Assembly (NCBI GenBank): GCA_963748315.1
Contig: CAVVIK010000010.1
Location: 248,001 to 312,000 of the forward strand
Direction of reading: 5' to 3'
DNA length: 64,000 nucleotides
Source of the DNA: DASPHG01 sp963748315
Lineage (GTDB): Bacteria > Actinomycetota > Thermoleophilia > Solirubrobacterales > Thermoleophilaceae
Shown: in pieces, positions 27,520 to 38,975 of the stretch
How the letters are laid out: each line of letters opens with the position of its first letter
Position numbering within the stretch: position 1 is the stretch's first letter
The notes under the pieces: model-generated
What the model was told of the DNA's origin: nothing
The model's input: the letters and a program-made list of their open reading frames with translations, nothing else
The model's database searches: none
Translations under genes and position numbers: made by a program

Positions 27520-28803
27520 ATGATCGGCGGTGCGTGTCGCCATGCGCACACCGCGCCTGTAGACCTCTCGTCGATGGAGTTCTGGGCGTTGCCGCCGTCC
27601 GAGCGGGAGGACGGCTTCGCGAAGCTCCGGGCGAACGCGCCCGTGTCGTGGCACCGCCAGCCGGAGTCGCAGCTCCTCCCCGAGTCGGAGGGCACCGGCG
27701 GCTACTGGGCGGTCGTGCGCTACGACGACGTCCGCGAGGTCTCGCGCGACCCGGATCGGTTTCGCTCGGGGCAGGGGGTGATGTTCGAGGACATCCCCGC
27801 GGAGCTGCTCGAGGCGTCGCAGTCGTTCCTGGCGATGGACGACCCGCGCCACGCGACCCTGCGCAAGCTCGTCGCCGAGGGGTTCAAGCCGCGGGCCGTC
27901 AAGCGCATCGAGGATGGCATCCGCGCCGACGCCCGGACGATCGTCGACGACCTCGGCGACGGGTTCGAGGGCGACTTCGTCGAGGCCGTCGCCAAGCGGC
28001 TGCCGATGATGACCATCATGCGGATGCTCGGCGTCCCGGAGGAGGACAGGGAGGCGGTGCTGTGGGGCGTCGATGCGGCTGTCTCGTGGAACGACCCCGA
28101 GTTCCTCGCCGGCCGGACGCCGCTCGAGGTCGTGACCGAGTCGATGACGATCATGACCGGGATCTCGTTCCGCCTCTGTGCGGAGCGGCGGGAGCGGCCG
28201 GCCGACGACCTGATCACCGACCTGGTGCAGGCCGAGGTCGACGGCGATCGGCTGTCCGATGCGGAGATCGGCGCGTTCGTCGTGCTGCTTTCGGTGGCCG
28301 GCAACGACACGACGCGCCACACGACCTCGCATGCGATGCGCGCGCTGTGCGACTTCCCCGACCAGCGGGAGTTCCTGATGGCCGATCTCGACGGGCGAAT
28401 CGAGACGGCGGTCGAGGAGTTCGTCCGCTGGGCATCGCCGGTGATGACTTTTCGCCGGACCGCGACCCGCGACACCGAGATCGGCGGCCAGGCGGTCGCG
28501 GCGGGAGAGAAGGTCGTGATGTTCTACCCCGCGGCGAACCGAGACGAGTCCGCCTTCGAGCGCCCGAACGAGTTCGACGTCTCGCGCGATCCCAACCGCC
28601 ATGTCGGCTTCGGAGGCGGCGGGCCGCACTTTTGCATGGGCGCGGCGCTGGCCCGTATCCAGCTGAAGACGCTATTTACCGAGGTGCTCGGCCGTTTCCC
28701 GGCGCTCGAGGTCGGCGAGCCGGCTTACGTGCTCGGCAACTTCATCAACGGCATCACGGCGATGCCGTTCGAGACCGGCCGGGCGACGACTCGCGGGGCG
28801 TAG
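27520..28803 (+). CDS. cytochrome P450
   Basis: The 427-residue protein is soluble, as bacterial P450s are. It carries the I-helix oxygen-binding motif (VAGNDTTRHT), the K-helix ExxR (EEFVRW) and the heme-binding loop FGGGGPHFCMGAALAR with the proximal Cys. The DLSSMEFWALPPSEREDGF opening and the FKPRAVKRIEDGI segment resemble CYP families acting on steroids or terpenes (CYP125/CYP142-like), but the substrate cannot be fixed from sequence. No ferredoxin or reductase gene is adjacent, so redox partners must be elsewhere. The ATG at 27520 is chosen because homology begins a few residues later. Confidence 0.92.
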   Translation: MIGGACRHAHTAPVDLSSMEFWALPPSEREDGFAKLRANAPVSWHRQPESQLLPESEGTGGYWAVVRYDDVREVSRDPDRFRSGQGVMFEDIPAELLEASQSFLAMDDPRHATLRKLVAEGFKPRAVKRIEDGIRADARTIVDDLGDGFEGDFVEAVAKRLPMMTIMRMLGVPEEDREAVLWGVDAAVSWNDPEFLAGRTPLEVVTESMTIMTGISFRLCAERRERPADDLITDLVQAEVDGDRLSDAEIGAFVVLLSVAGNDTTRHTTSHAMRALCDFPDQREFLMADLDGRIETAVEEFVRWASPVMTFRRTATRDTEIGGQAVAAGEKVVMFYPAANRDESAFERPNEFDVSRDPNRHVGFGGGGPHFCMGAALARIQLKTLFTEVLGRFPALEVGEPAYVLGNFINGITAMPFETGRATTRGA

Positions 28804-29815
28804 GCTCTCCGTATGCGGACACTCAGGCTCGTCTCCTCCGAGGCGGGGCGCGCGGACAGCGATCCGCGCGACCGGCGGCTTCCGTCAGAGGACGAGGCGC
28901 TCGATGCCTACTCGCGGACGGTGGCGACAGTCGCCGAGTTCCTGACTCCGGCGGTCGCGAACCTCCAGATCACGCGCGGCCGCCGAGCCGGCGGGGGGAG
29001 TGGGGTCGTGATCTCTCGGGACGGCTTCATGATCACCTCGGCGCACGTCGTCGAGGGCGCGTCGCGGAGGGGCGGCCGGGCGTCCTTCAGCGACGGGCGC
29101 GAGCTTCCGTTCGCGGTCGTGGGAGCGGACCCGTTGTCAGACCTCGCTGTGCTGCGAGCCCAGGACGGCGACCTGCCGGCCGCTGAGCTCGGCGACGCCG
29201 AACTCCTTCGCGTCGGGCAGCTCGTCGTTGCGATCGGCAATCCCTACGGCTTCGCCGGCTCTGTGACGGCCGGCGTCGTCTCGGCGCTAGGACGCTCGTT
29301 GCCGGTGGGCCCGCGCGGCGCGGTCCGCGTCGTCGACAACGTGATCCAGACGGACGCGGCGCTCAATCCCGGGAACTCGGGCGGCGCTCTAGGCGACGGC
29401 CGCGGGCGCGTCGTCGGTGTGAACACCGCGGTCGCCGGCGTCGGCCTCGGCCTTGCCGTGCCGATCAACACCGCCACCCGCCGGATCATCGGACAGCTGA
29501 TGAGCGACGGCCGCGTGCGGCGCGCCTACCTCGGCATCGCGGGCGGGCCTCGCCCGATCCCGCCGCGCCTGCGCGAGCACGTCGGCCGGCCAACCGGCAT
29601 CGAAGTGGTCGAGGTCGTGCGCGACAGCCCCGCCGAGCACGCCGGTCTCAGGCCCGAGGACCTCATCGTCGCCGTAGACGGCCACGGCGTGGAGCGCGTG
29701 GACGACCTCCAGCGGTTGATGGTCGGTGAGGCGATCGGCCGTGCCGTCACCGTCCGGGTCCTGCGTGCGGGCCGCGCATACGAGCTTTCCATCGTCCCGA
29801 GCGAGCTGCGGATCC

Positions 29816-32059
<2,244 letters not shown>

Positions 32060-32063
<4 letters not shown>

Positions 32064-32806
32064 GCAGGCACCACACGATGGTCGAGCGCGACGGCGTCCT
32101 GGACGCCGTTGCCGTCGAGGAGCCGCTGGAGATCCGGGTCGGGGGAGAGCCCGTCGCCGTCACGATGCGCACGCCCGGTCATGACGACGAGCTCGCGCTC
32201 GGATTTCTCTACGGCGAGCGCCTGATCGACAGGCCGTGGGACGTCGGCCTCACCGACGACCTTGCGGCGAACACGGTCGACGTCAAGGGAACGCTCTGCC
32301 GTCCTGTCGACCGGCGCCGCTTCTACACGACGTCATCGTGCGGCGTCTGCGGCAAGGGGGCGGTTGACGAGGTGGCGGTCGATGCGGAGCCGCTCCCGCC
32401 CGGCCCTGTCCTGTCACGCGAGCTTCTCGCCGACCTGCCCAACCGGCTGACGCAGCCCGGGTTCGAGCTGACGGGCGGTGTGCACGCGACGGGATTGTTC
32501 GCAGCGCACGGCGAGCTGCGCGTCGTGCGCGAGGACGTGGGCCGCCACAACGCGATGGACAAGGTGATCGGCCACGCGCTGCGCGAAGGGCTCTTGCCGC
32601 TCCACGGCCACGTGCTGTGTGTGAGCGGGCGGCTGGCGTTCGAGCTGGTGCAGAAGGCGGCGGTGGCGGGTGCTCCGGTCCTGGTGGGAGTCGGCGCCCC
32701 GACTTCGCTCGCGGTCCAGCTTGCCGAGGAGCTCGAGATGACGCTCTGCGGGTTCGCCCGGCAGGGGCGCTTGAACGTCTACGCGGGCTCGGACCGCGTC
32801 GCGTGA
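32060..32806 (+). CDS. fdhD: formate dehydrogenase accessory sulfurtransferase FdhD
   Basis: The 248-residue protein carries the FdhD hallmarks. They are an N-terminal PGHDDELALGFLYGERLI, the mobile-loop CxxC (TTSSCGVCGKGAVDE) that passes sulfur from IscS to the molybdenum cofactor, and the nucleotide-binding REDVGRHNAMDKVIGHAL. A C-terminal SGRLAFELVQKAAVAG follows. FdhD is required for active formate-dehydrogenase-type enzymes, and here it overlaps the stop of such an enzyme by 4 bases (GTGA), so the two are translationally coupled. Confidence 0.95.
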
Positions 32807-32810
32807 GGCG

Positions 32811-34934
32811 ATGCAGAGTGAGCTACAGCTCGTGTTCGCTCGCATCGCCCGTCTGACGTACCGGCGCCCGAAGTGGGTCCTGGCCGGTGCTGTCGCGTTC
32901 GTGGCGATCGCGATCTATGCGGGCGGCGGCGTCGCTGACCGGCTCAAGCCGGCGGGCTTCACCGATCCGGAGTCGGAATCCGCGCTGGCCGTGGACCAGG
33001 CGGCGCAGATGCTCGGCCGCGATCCCTCCCCAGGGCTCGTGGTCGTGGCCCGGGCACCCCGCGGGGACGCGCGCACGCCGGCGGCCCGTGCCGAAATCCA
33101 GCGGCTCGCGCAGGTGGTAGCCGCCGATCCCGAGGTCGCCGCGGTCCGCACTCCGTTCGAGCCGCGACCGTCGCGCGAGCTCGTGTCCCGTGACGGGAGC
33201 GCGGCCCTGATCCTCGGCCACTTCTCCCACACGGACCAGGCCGATCTCGAGGACGCCGCGGAGCGGATCCCGCCGAAGCTGCAGTCCGACGAGCTCGACC
33301 TGACGGTCGGCGGGTTCGCGGTCGGCTTCAACGACGTCAACGACACGGTGCGCGAGGACCTGACGCGCGCCGAGCTGATCGCGTTCCCGATCCTTGCCGT
33401 CCTGCTGCTGCTCGTGTTCCGCGGCCTGGTCGCGGCGGCGCTGCCGCTTCTCATCGGTGGCTTCGCCGTCGTCGGCACCTTCCTCTCGCTGCGCGTCCTG
33501 AGCGAGTTCAGCGAGATCTCGATCTTCGCGCTCAACATCACGACCGCCCTCGGCCTTGGCCTGGCGGTGGACTACGGCCTGTTGCTCGTGTCGCGCTACC
33601 GGGAGGAGCTCGAACGGTCGGGACCGGGGTGGGAGGCGCACCGGCGCACGGTCGAGACCGCGGGCCGCGCGATCTTCTTCAGCGGCTTGACGGTCGCCGC
33701 TGCAGCCGCGGCGATGATCGTGCTCCCGCAGCGCTTCCTGTACTCGATGGGCGCCGGTGCTGCCGCCGTGTCTCTGCTCGCGGCCGCCGGGGCGCTGCTT
33801 GCGATCCCGGCGATGCTCGCGCTGCTCGGCGACCGTGTGAACGCGCTCAGCCTGCGCCGCGCTCCGCCGCCGCCTGTCGGCTCGGGAAGGTGGTTTCGCC
33901 TCGCTCAGTTGGTGATGCGGCGACCCGTCCCGGTCGCGCTTGCGGTGTCGGTCGTGCTCGTGGCGGCCGCGCTGCCGCTTGCGCGCGCCACTCTCGTCCA
34001 GCCGGGTAACCAGTCCGTGCCGGAGGGGCGCGACGCGCGCACCGTGACAGACGCGATCGACGAGGAGTTCACGCCCAACCTGGACTCCCCGATCACGGCG
34101 ACCGTCCCTCGCGACGATGCCGAGCGGGTTCGGGCTGAGGTCGCGGAGCTCGACGGCGTTCGTGCGGTTTCGCCGGCGGAGCCGCTCGGTGACGACCTGG
34201 CGCTGCTCGAGGCGACGCCGGTCGCCGAGCCGCTCAGCTCGGAGGCTCAGGACACAGCCCGATCGATTCGCGCCATTGCCGCCGACGGTCGCGTGGGGGG
34301 CGCAAGCGCAGAGTTCATCGACTTCAAGCAGAGCCTGGTCGACCACGCGCCGCTCGTCGCCGGGCTTGTCGCGACGAGCACGTTCATCCTCTTGTTCCTG
34401 CTGACGGGGTCGGTGATCCTGCCGCTCAAGACGCTCGTGATGAACGTGCTGAGCATCGCGGCCGCGTTCGGGCTGACCGTGCTCGTCTTCGAGGACGGCT
34501 ACGGGTCCGGGCTGTTCGACTACAGCGGGCCCGAGGCGATCGAGACCGCGCTGCTCGTGGTGGTCGGCGCGACGACGTTCGGCCTCGCGACGGATTACGC
34601 GGTGCTTGTGCTCGCGCGGATCAAGGAGTACCACGACGCGGGGGAGGACAACGAGACCGCGGTCGCGCTCGGCATCGAGCGCACCGGCCGCGTGATCACA
34701 GCTGCGGCGGTGATGCTGGCCGTCGTGTTCCTCGCGTTCACGAGCAGCTCGATCTTCTTCATGAAGGAGGTCGGCTTCGCGCAGGCCGCGGCGGTCCTGA
34801 TCGACGCATCGATCATCCGCGCGCTGCTCGTGCCGGCGCTGATGCGTCTACTCGGGCAATGGAACTGGTGGGCGCCGCGCCCGCTGCGGTGGCTGCACCA
34901 ACGACTTGGCCTGTCCGAGCCGGCGCTCGGCTAG
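32811..34934 (+). CDS. MMPL-family RND transporter
   Basis: The 707-residue membrane protein has the RND/MMPL layout: one N-terminal helix, an external loop domain, a block of five helices (LIAFPILAVLLLLVFRG onward), then a repeat of that arrangement. The repeat begins with LVAGLVATSTFILLFLLTGS and includes FGLATDYAVLVLARIKEYHD. The equivalent first-half motif is GLGLAVDYGLLLVSRYREEL, whose Asp-Tyr pair belongs to the proton relay. Such pumps export lipids or hydrophobic compounds using proton motive force. It starts 4 bases after fdhD and may simply share its transcript; no functional link to formate metabolism is implied. Confidence 0.9.
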   Translation: MQSELQLVFARIARLTYRRPKWVLAGAVAFVAIAIYAGGGVADRLKPAGFTDPESESALAVDQAAQMLGRDPSPGLVVVARAPRGDARTPAARAEIQRLAQVVAADPEVAAVRTPFEPRPSRELVSRDGSAALILGHFSHTDQADLEDAAERIPPKLQSDELDLTVGGFAVGFNDVNDTVREDLTRAELIAFPILAVLLLLVFRGLVAAALPLLIGGFAVVGTFLSLRVLSEFSEISIFALNITTALGLGLAVDYGLLLVSRYREELERSGPGWEAHRRTVETAGRAIFFSGLTVAAAAAAMIVLPQRFLYSMGAGAAAVSLLAAAGALLAIPAMLALLGDRVNALSLRRAPPPPVGSGRWFRLAQLVMRRPVPVALAVSVVLVAAALPLARATLVQPGNQSVPEGRDARTVTDAIDEEFTPNLDSPITATVPRDDAERVRAEVAELDGVRAVSPAEPLGDDLALLEATPVAEPLSSEAQDTARSIRAIAADGRVGGASAEFIDFKQSLVDHAPLVAGLVATSTFILLFLLTGSVILPLKTLVMNVLSIAAAFGLTVLVFEDGYGSGLFDYSGPEAIETALLVVVGATTFGLATDYAVLVLARIKEYHDAGEDNETAVALGIERTGRVITAAAVMLAVVFLAFTSSSIFFMKEVGFAQAAAVLIDASIIRALLVPALMRLLGQWNWWAPRPLRWLHQRLGLSEPALG

Positions 34935-34943
34935 CCGCCCTGC

Positions 34944-35648
34944 ATGCGCGAGCCGCGACGAGCGGCCAACGGCGCTCCCGCCCGCGCCGGCGGTGTAGAA
35001 CTGAGCATCTCTTTGCCGGATCAGGTTCGAAATCCATTCTTCGCGCGCTGGTACACGCGCATGGTCCAGAGCGAGGACGACGAGCAGACGGCCCATCGCC
35101 GCGAGGCGCTCGCGGGGCTGTCAGGGCGCGTGTTCGAGCTCGGCGCGGGGACCGGCAGCAACTTTGCTCATTACCCGTCGACCGTGACCGCGCTGGTCGC
35201 GGCCGAGCCCGAGCCGTACCTGCGCGAGCGGGCCGCTGTGTCAGCCGCAAATGGTCCCGTGCCGGTCGAGGTCGTGGACGCGGTCGCGGATGACTTGCCG
35301 TTCGAGGACGGGAGCTTCGACGCCGCGGTTGCATGCCTCGTCCTCTGCACGGTGCCGGACCAGGCGCGTGCACTGGCCGAGATGAAACGCATCGTGCGTC
35401 CGGGCGGCGAGCTGCGCTTCTACGAGCATGTGCACGCACATCGTCAGCCGCTCAGGGCCGTGCTGGAGATCTTCGACCGGACCAGGGTGTGGCCGCTCGT
35501 GAGTGGTGGCTGCCACCCGACGCGCGAGACCATGGCCGCGATCGAGGCGGCAGGGTTCGACGTCGAGCACTCGCGGCGGTTCGGGTACTCGCCGAGCCCA
35601 GTCATCCCATCGGTGCCGCACATTCTCGGCGCCGCGCGCCGGCCCTAG
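34944..35648 (+). CDS. class I SAM-dependent methyltransferase
   Basis: The 234-residue product contains the SAM-binding motif I (GRVFELGAGTGSNFAHYP), an acidic residue after strand 2 (VAAEPEPYLRE), motif II (LPFEDGSFDAAVACLVLCTV) and the post-motif helix with IVRPGGELRFYEHVHA. The combination resembles UbiE/METTL7-like enzymes methylating lipids or thiols. It follows the MMPL gene after 9 bases, so it is probably in the same operon. Its TAG and the stop of dinB form one shared CTAG. Confidence 0.85.
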   Translation: MREPRRAANGAPARAGGVELSISLPDQVRNPFFARWYTRMVQSEDDEQTAHRREALAGLSGRVFELGAGTGSNFAHYPSTVTALVAAEPEPYLRERAAVSAANGPVPVEVVDAVADDLPFEDGSFDAAVACLVLCTVPDQARALAEMKRIVRPGGELRFYEHVHAHRQPLRAVLEIFDRTRVWPLVSGGCHPTRETMAAIEAAGFDVEHSRRFGYSPSPVIPSVPHILGAARRP

Positions 35649-36835
35649 TCCGGCAGCAGCGGCACGCTCAACCCGCTCGGACGGCCGAGCAGCACGGCGC
35701 GCGTGACCACGTCGGCGCCATAGCGGTCGCGGAGGGTGTCGAGGGTGACGTCGAGCGCGGCCGCGCGATGGTCCTCGAGCGGAAGTGCGAGCTGGATCGC
35801 GCTGTCGTCGTCGAGGTTTCCGAGGGCGATACCGATGAGCGTGAGCCCTTGGCGCTCGATCATCGGCAGCGCCACGGCGAGCAGCTTGCGCGCGGTCGCG
35901 AGGATCGTCTGCGTCTGTGCGGTCGCCTCGGTCAGCGTGTGCGCACGGGTCGCGCGCGTGTAGTCGTCGAACCGCAGCCGCAGCGTGACGGTGCGGCAGA
36001 CCCGCCGCGCCGCCCGAAGCCGCCGCGCAAGCCGGTCCACGATCGCGACGACCGTCGCGTCGATGTCTTCAGGTGACTTGGGTGCGCGCCGTCCGAGCGC
36101 GCGTTGCGACCCCATCGAGCGTCGCCGTCGGCCCCGGACGCGCCGCGGGTCCCGGTTGTGTGCGAGCGCGTGGATGTGGCGGCCCGCCGCGCGGCCGAGC
36201 AGCTCGACGAGCGCATGCTCGTCCGCGCCGGCGACGTCTCGAACGGTCGTGAGGCCGGCGGCGCGGAGCTTGCGCGAGGTAACGGGGCCGACTCCCCACA
36301 GGTACTCGATGGGAAGGGGGTGGAGGAAGGCGAGCTCACCGCCGGGCGGCACGACCAGCAGACCGTCGGGCTTCGCAACCGCGCTTGCGACCTTCGCGAG
36401 GAACTTGGTCCGCGCGACGCCGACCGTGATCGGCAGCGCCACCTGACGTCGCACCTCTCGGCGGAGCCTGACCGCGATCGCTTCCGGAGTGCCGAACACG
36501 GCCTCCATCCCGCGCGTGTCGAGGAAGGCCTCGTCGATCGAGAGCGGCTCGACCACGGGCGAGGTCTGCTCGAAGATCTCGAACACGGCCTTGCTCGCCT
36601 CGGAATAGGCCGCCATGCGGGGCGGCACGACAATTGCCTGCGGGCACCTACGCCGAGCCTCGGACCCGCCCATGCCGCCCTGAACGCCGTGCCGCTTCGC
36701 CTCGTAGCTGGCCGCGAGCACGACCCCGCCGCCGACGATCACGGGGCGGCCCCGGAGGAGCGGCGCGTCACGCTGCTCGACCGACGCGTAGAAGGAGTCC
36801 AGGTCCGCGTGGAGGACGGTCGCATCGGCTGACAC
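35645..36835 (-). CDS. dinB: DNA polymerase IV (Y family)
   Basis: The 396-residue translesion polymerase shows the Y-family catalytic motifs VLHADLDSFYASVE and SIDEAFLDTRG, the steric-gate region RPVIVGGGVVLAASYEAKRH and the helix-hairpin-helix LWGVGPVTSRKLRAAGL. A little-finger domain (TVTLRLRFDDYTRATRA) follows. It copies past damaged bases at low fidelity. I place the start at GTG 36835 because family members begin at S-x-A-x-x-L-H-A-D-L-D; GTG 36841 is possible. A LexA-type box touches the start codon, pointing to induction in the SOS response. The 3' end shares CTAG with the methyltransferase gene. Confidence 0.93.
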   Translation of the reverse strand: MSADATVLHADLDSFYASVEQRDAPLLRGRPVIVGGGVVLAASYEAKRHGVQGGMGGSEARRRCPQAIVVPPRMAAYSEASKAVFEIFEQTSPVVEPLSIDEAFLDTRGMEAVFGTPEAIAVRLRREVRRQVALPITVGVARTKFLAKVASAVAKPDGLLVVPPGGELAFLHPLPIEYLWGVGPVTSRKLRAAGLTTVRDVAGADEHALVELLGRAAGRHIHALAHNRDPRRVRGRRRRSMGSQRALGRRAPKSPEDIDATVVAIVDRLARRLRAARRVCRTVTLRLRFDDYTRATRAHTLTEATAQTQTILATARKLLAVALPMIERQGLTLIGIALGNLDDDSAIQLALPLEDHRAAALDVTLDTLRDRYGADVVTRAVLLGRPSGLSVPLLPD

Positions 36836-36848
36836 GAACACATGTTCG
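36835..36848. promoter_or_regulatory. LexA/SOS box at dinB
   Basis: CGAACACATGTTCG matches the Gram-positive/actinobacterial LexA consensus CGAAC-N4-GTTCG exactly. It directly abuts the dinB start codon, so bound LexA would block initiation or early elongation. It also lies at the left end of the divergent gap to 37086 and could act on a rightward transcript. Confidence 0.75.
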
Positions 36849-37074
36849 CATTTGCGCCGGGCGGCGGAAGCGGGCGAATTACCACAGACCGGGGATTTGG
36901 CCCGGGATGGGGCGGGCCGATAACAGGAGCGAGGAACACGGGAGGAACCAAGGTCTCCGTGCTCCAACAACTAGGAGTTCGCCTCGGGGTCGCGCATCAT
37001 TTCCCAGGCTGTGCTCCGCCCACAAGCGTCAGAGGCCCCCGGCTCGGGCATTGCCGGGGGCCTTTCGCTTTCAG
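36849..37074 (+). other. gap with possible small RNA gene
   Basis: No protein gene fits this stretch. Short inverted repeats (CCGGG/CCCGG near 36889, CACG(G)GAG/CTCCGTG at 36937-36961, CTCC/GGAG at 36962-36977, and GGGCGG/CCGCCC at 36910 and 37016) could fold a transcript of 100-200 bases. It would end at a hairpin whose T-rich tail lies on the plus strand. No plus-strand gene is upstream to need that terminator. I could not match it to 6S, SRP, RNase P or tmRNA. Confidence 0.25.
37033..37063 (+). terminator. intrinsic terminator, plus-strand polarity
   Basis: The 11-bp stem AGGCCCCCGGC/GCCGGGGGCCT with a 9-base loop is followed by TTCGCTTT on the plus strand. On the minus strand it lies 24 bases after the cupin stop and could also terminate that gene, though the T-rich side faces right. 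Confidence 0.6.
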
Positions 37075-37086
37075 GTGCGGGGGCGG

Positions 37087-37554
37087 CTACGTCTCGCGGT
37101 CGAAGTACTCCACGCCGCTTTCGCGGCGCACCATCACGTTGTCGGCCTTGTTGCCGGTCCAGACGCCGATCTTGTCGCTGTCCGGGTAGACGCTCGCCGT
37201 CGGGAGCACGACCGTGGACCACATGAGGATGCGCGCGTGTGCGTCGCCGTCGTTGCGGATCTGGTGTGCGCCCTCCGGTCCCTTCGGGAAGAAGACGAGA
37301 TCGAGCGGCTCGAGCTGCTCGGTGCCCTCCGGCGTGCGCACCGAAGGCGTCCCCTCGAGCACGAGCGCCCACTCCTCCTCGCCGTACTCGTAGTGGTACG
37401 GACACACCGCTTCGCCCGGCCGCAGCTCGTACAGGGTGGCGCCGCTGTCCTTCGAGCCCACGTCGCGCCCGAAGCGCGCCATCCCGCTGCGGAAGCCCTC
37501 CGGGTCGTCGGGGTCGTACTCGAACTTCGCATCAGAGAGCCGGACTCGTCGCAT
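37087..37554 (-). CDS. cupin-domain protein
   Basis: The 155-residue protein is a single cupin barrel. Motif 1 reads RPGEAVCPYHYEYGEEEWALV, with G(X)5HXH partly changed to H-Y-E, and motif 2 reads LDLVFFPKGPEGAHQIRN with the conserved G...P...H. Metal binding is therefore plausible. The late segment (KIGVWTGNKADNVMVRR) is typical of a small actinobacterial cupin group near sugar or redox genes. Substrate unknown. It is transcribed away from the HTH_42 gene starting 33 bases beyond its ATG. Confidence 0.8.
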   Translation of the reverse strand: MRRVRLSDAKFEYDPDDPEGFRSGMARFGRDVGSKDSGATLYELRPGEAVCPYHYEYGEEEWALVLEGTPSVRTPEGTEQLEPLDLVFFPKGPEGAHQIRNDGDAHARILMWSTVVLPTASVYPDSDKIGVWTGNKADNVMVRRESGVEYFDRET

Positions 37555-37586
37555 GCGCGCATCCTCGCATGCGCTAAAAGGCGGCC

Positions 37587-38630
37587 ATGGCCGACCGGGT
37601 CCTCACGCGGCGCGAGCTGAACCGAGCGCTCCTCGCACGCCAGTTCCTGCTCGAGCGCAAGCGGCTCGGCCTGCCGAAGGCGCTCGAGCGGATCGGCGGC
37701 ATCCAGGCTCAGTACGCCCCGTCGATGTACGTCGGGCTGTGGACGCGACTCGACGGGTTCGAGCGCGGCGCTCTCGACCGCGCGCTCGAGCGGCGCACCG
37801 TGGTTCAGGGCACACTGATGCGCCTAACGATCCACCTGGTCTCGGCGCGCGACTGGTGGCCGTTCGCCGTCGCCACCCGAGAGGCGCGACGGATGACCTG
37901 GCAGCGCCATCCGGCGCACGCCAAGGCGCGCTCCGCAGCCGCTGCCGCGCGCAAGCTCCGGCGGCTGATCGCAAAAGGACCGATGCAGCGCAAGGAGATC
38001 GAGGCTGCGGTCGACATCGGCCAGGGCACGATCTACGGCGTCGGCTGCTGGCTCGACATGGTGCGCGTGCCGCCGTCCGGCACGTGGGCGCGTCGCCGCG
38101 CCGACCTGTTCGCGGCCGCCGAGGACTGGATCGGATCCGAAGACGTCGCGCCGGACGATGCGCTCGACCAGAGCGTGAACAGCTACCTGCGTGGGTTCGG
38201 GCCGGCGTCGAAGGGCGATATCGCCGACTACCTCGGGCTCGGAAAGCGCGCTGTCGAGCCGGCGCTCGCGCGGCTCGATCTGAGGCGCTTCCGCGACGAG
38301 CAAGGCGGCGAGCTGCTCGACCTGCCGCGCGCGCCGCTGCCCGACGCCGACACGCCCGCGCCGGCTCGGTTCCTGCCCGTGTGGGACGCCACGCTGCTCG
38401 CGCACGCGCGCCGAACGGGGATCCTGCCCGAGCGATACCGCTCGCGCGTGTTCAACGTGAAGACGCCGCAGTCCACCGCGACTTTCCTGGTGGACGGGGA
38501 GGTTGCCGGCACCTGGCGGTACGAGAAGGACCGGATCAAGCTGAGCCCATTCGGCCGGCTGGAGCGCTCGGTGCGGCGCGCGCTGGATGACGAGGCGGAG
38601 CGGCTCGCCGAGCTGCATCGCGACGGCTAG
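37587..38630 (+). CDS. winged-helix DNA-binding protein (HTH_42/AlkZ-like family)
   Basis: The 347-residue protein matches the HTH_42 family. The features are an N-terminal LLARQFLLERKRLGLPKALE, then IGGIQAQYAPSMYVGLWTRL with the Q-x-Q pair, a winged-helix middle, and a C-terminal FLPVWDATLLAHARRTGILP. The family includes AlkZ/YcaQ DNA glycosylases that unhook interstrand cross-links using the QxQ motif. Here the motif reads Q-A-Q, as in AlkZ and AlkX, so a DNA repair role is a fair inference, supported weakly by dinB 2 kb away. The stop shares CTAG with the acetate-kinase remnant. Confidence 0.8.
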   Translation: MADRVLTRRELNRALLARQFLLERKRLGLPKALERIGGIQAQYAPSMYVGLWTRLDGFERGALDRALERRTVVQGTLMRLTIHLVSARDWWPFAVATREARRMTWQRHPAHAKARSAAAAARKLRRLIAKGPMQRKEIEAAVDIGQGTIYGVGCWLDMVRVPPSGTWARRRADLFAAAEDWIGSEDVAPDDALDQSVNSYLRGFGPASKGDIADYLGLGKRAVEPALARLDLRRFRDEQGGELLDLPRAPLPDADTPAPARFLPVWDATLLAHARRTGILPERYRSRVFNVKTPQSTATFLVDGEVAGTWRYEKDRIKLSPFGRLERSVRRALDDEAERLAELHRDG

Positions 38631-38975
38631 CCGAGCACGCCTTCGGCCTGCCGAGCCATCTCCAGATCCTCACGCGCGCGGATGACGAGTGTCCTCACCG
38701 CCGCGTCCGCCTGCGAGAGGTCAACGTCACCGTCGGTGCGGACATTCTTCGCCGGATCCAATCGGACGCCGAGGAATGCCAGCCGCTCCGCGGCGGAGGC
38801 GCGGATCGCGGGCGCGTTCTCCCCGACTCCGGCGGTGAACACGAGGGCGTCCATGCCCCCGAGCGCGGCGGCCATCGCGGCTATGCCGGCATGGAGCCGC
38901 GTGGCCGAGCTCGCCGGCCGTCACGCCGCGATGCTCCAATAGCCACAGCAGCGCACCTGGATCGACCGAGCCCGA
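38627..38975 (-). pseudogene. acetate kinase remnant (C-terminal pieces)
   Basis: Two pieces of acetate kinase survive. The first reads RSGSVDPGALLWLLEHRGVT then AGELGHA, normally found near residue 245 of AckA. It jumps, with a frame change near 38890, to AGIAAMAAALGGMDALVFT and GVGENAPAIRASAAERLAF through to the normal C-terminus. About 45 residues between them and the entire N-terminal domain are absent, so no acetyl-phosphate/ATP exchange is possible. The left end shares CTAG with the HTH_42 gene. The right end joins an ABC-transporter fragment. Confidence 0.75.

Noticed and set aside
32823..34634. 603-codon minus-strand frame opposite the MMPL transporter
   Set aside because: Composition is Arg/Asp/His-rich without domain pattern, and the plus strand encodes an evident transporter with membrane helices.
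36849..37074. Known RNA families (6S, SRP, RNase P, tmRNA, c-di-AMP or cobalamin riboswitch)
   Set aside because: I looked for their signature segments by eye and found none convincingly, so only an unnamed candidate is reported.
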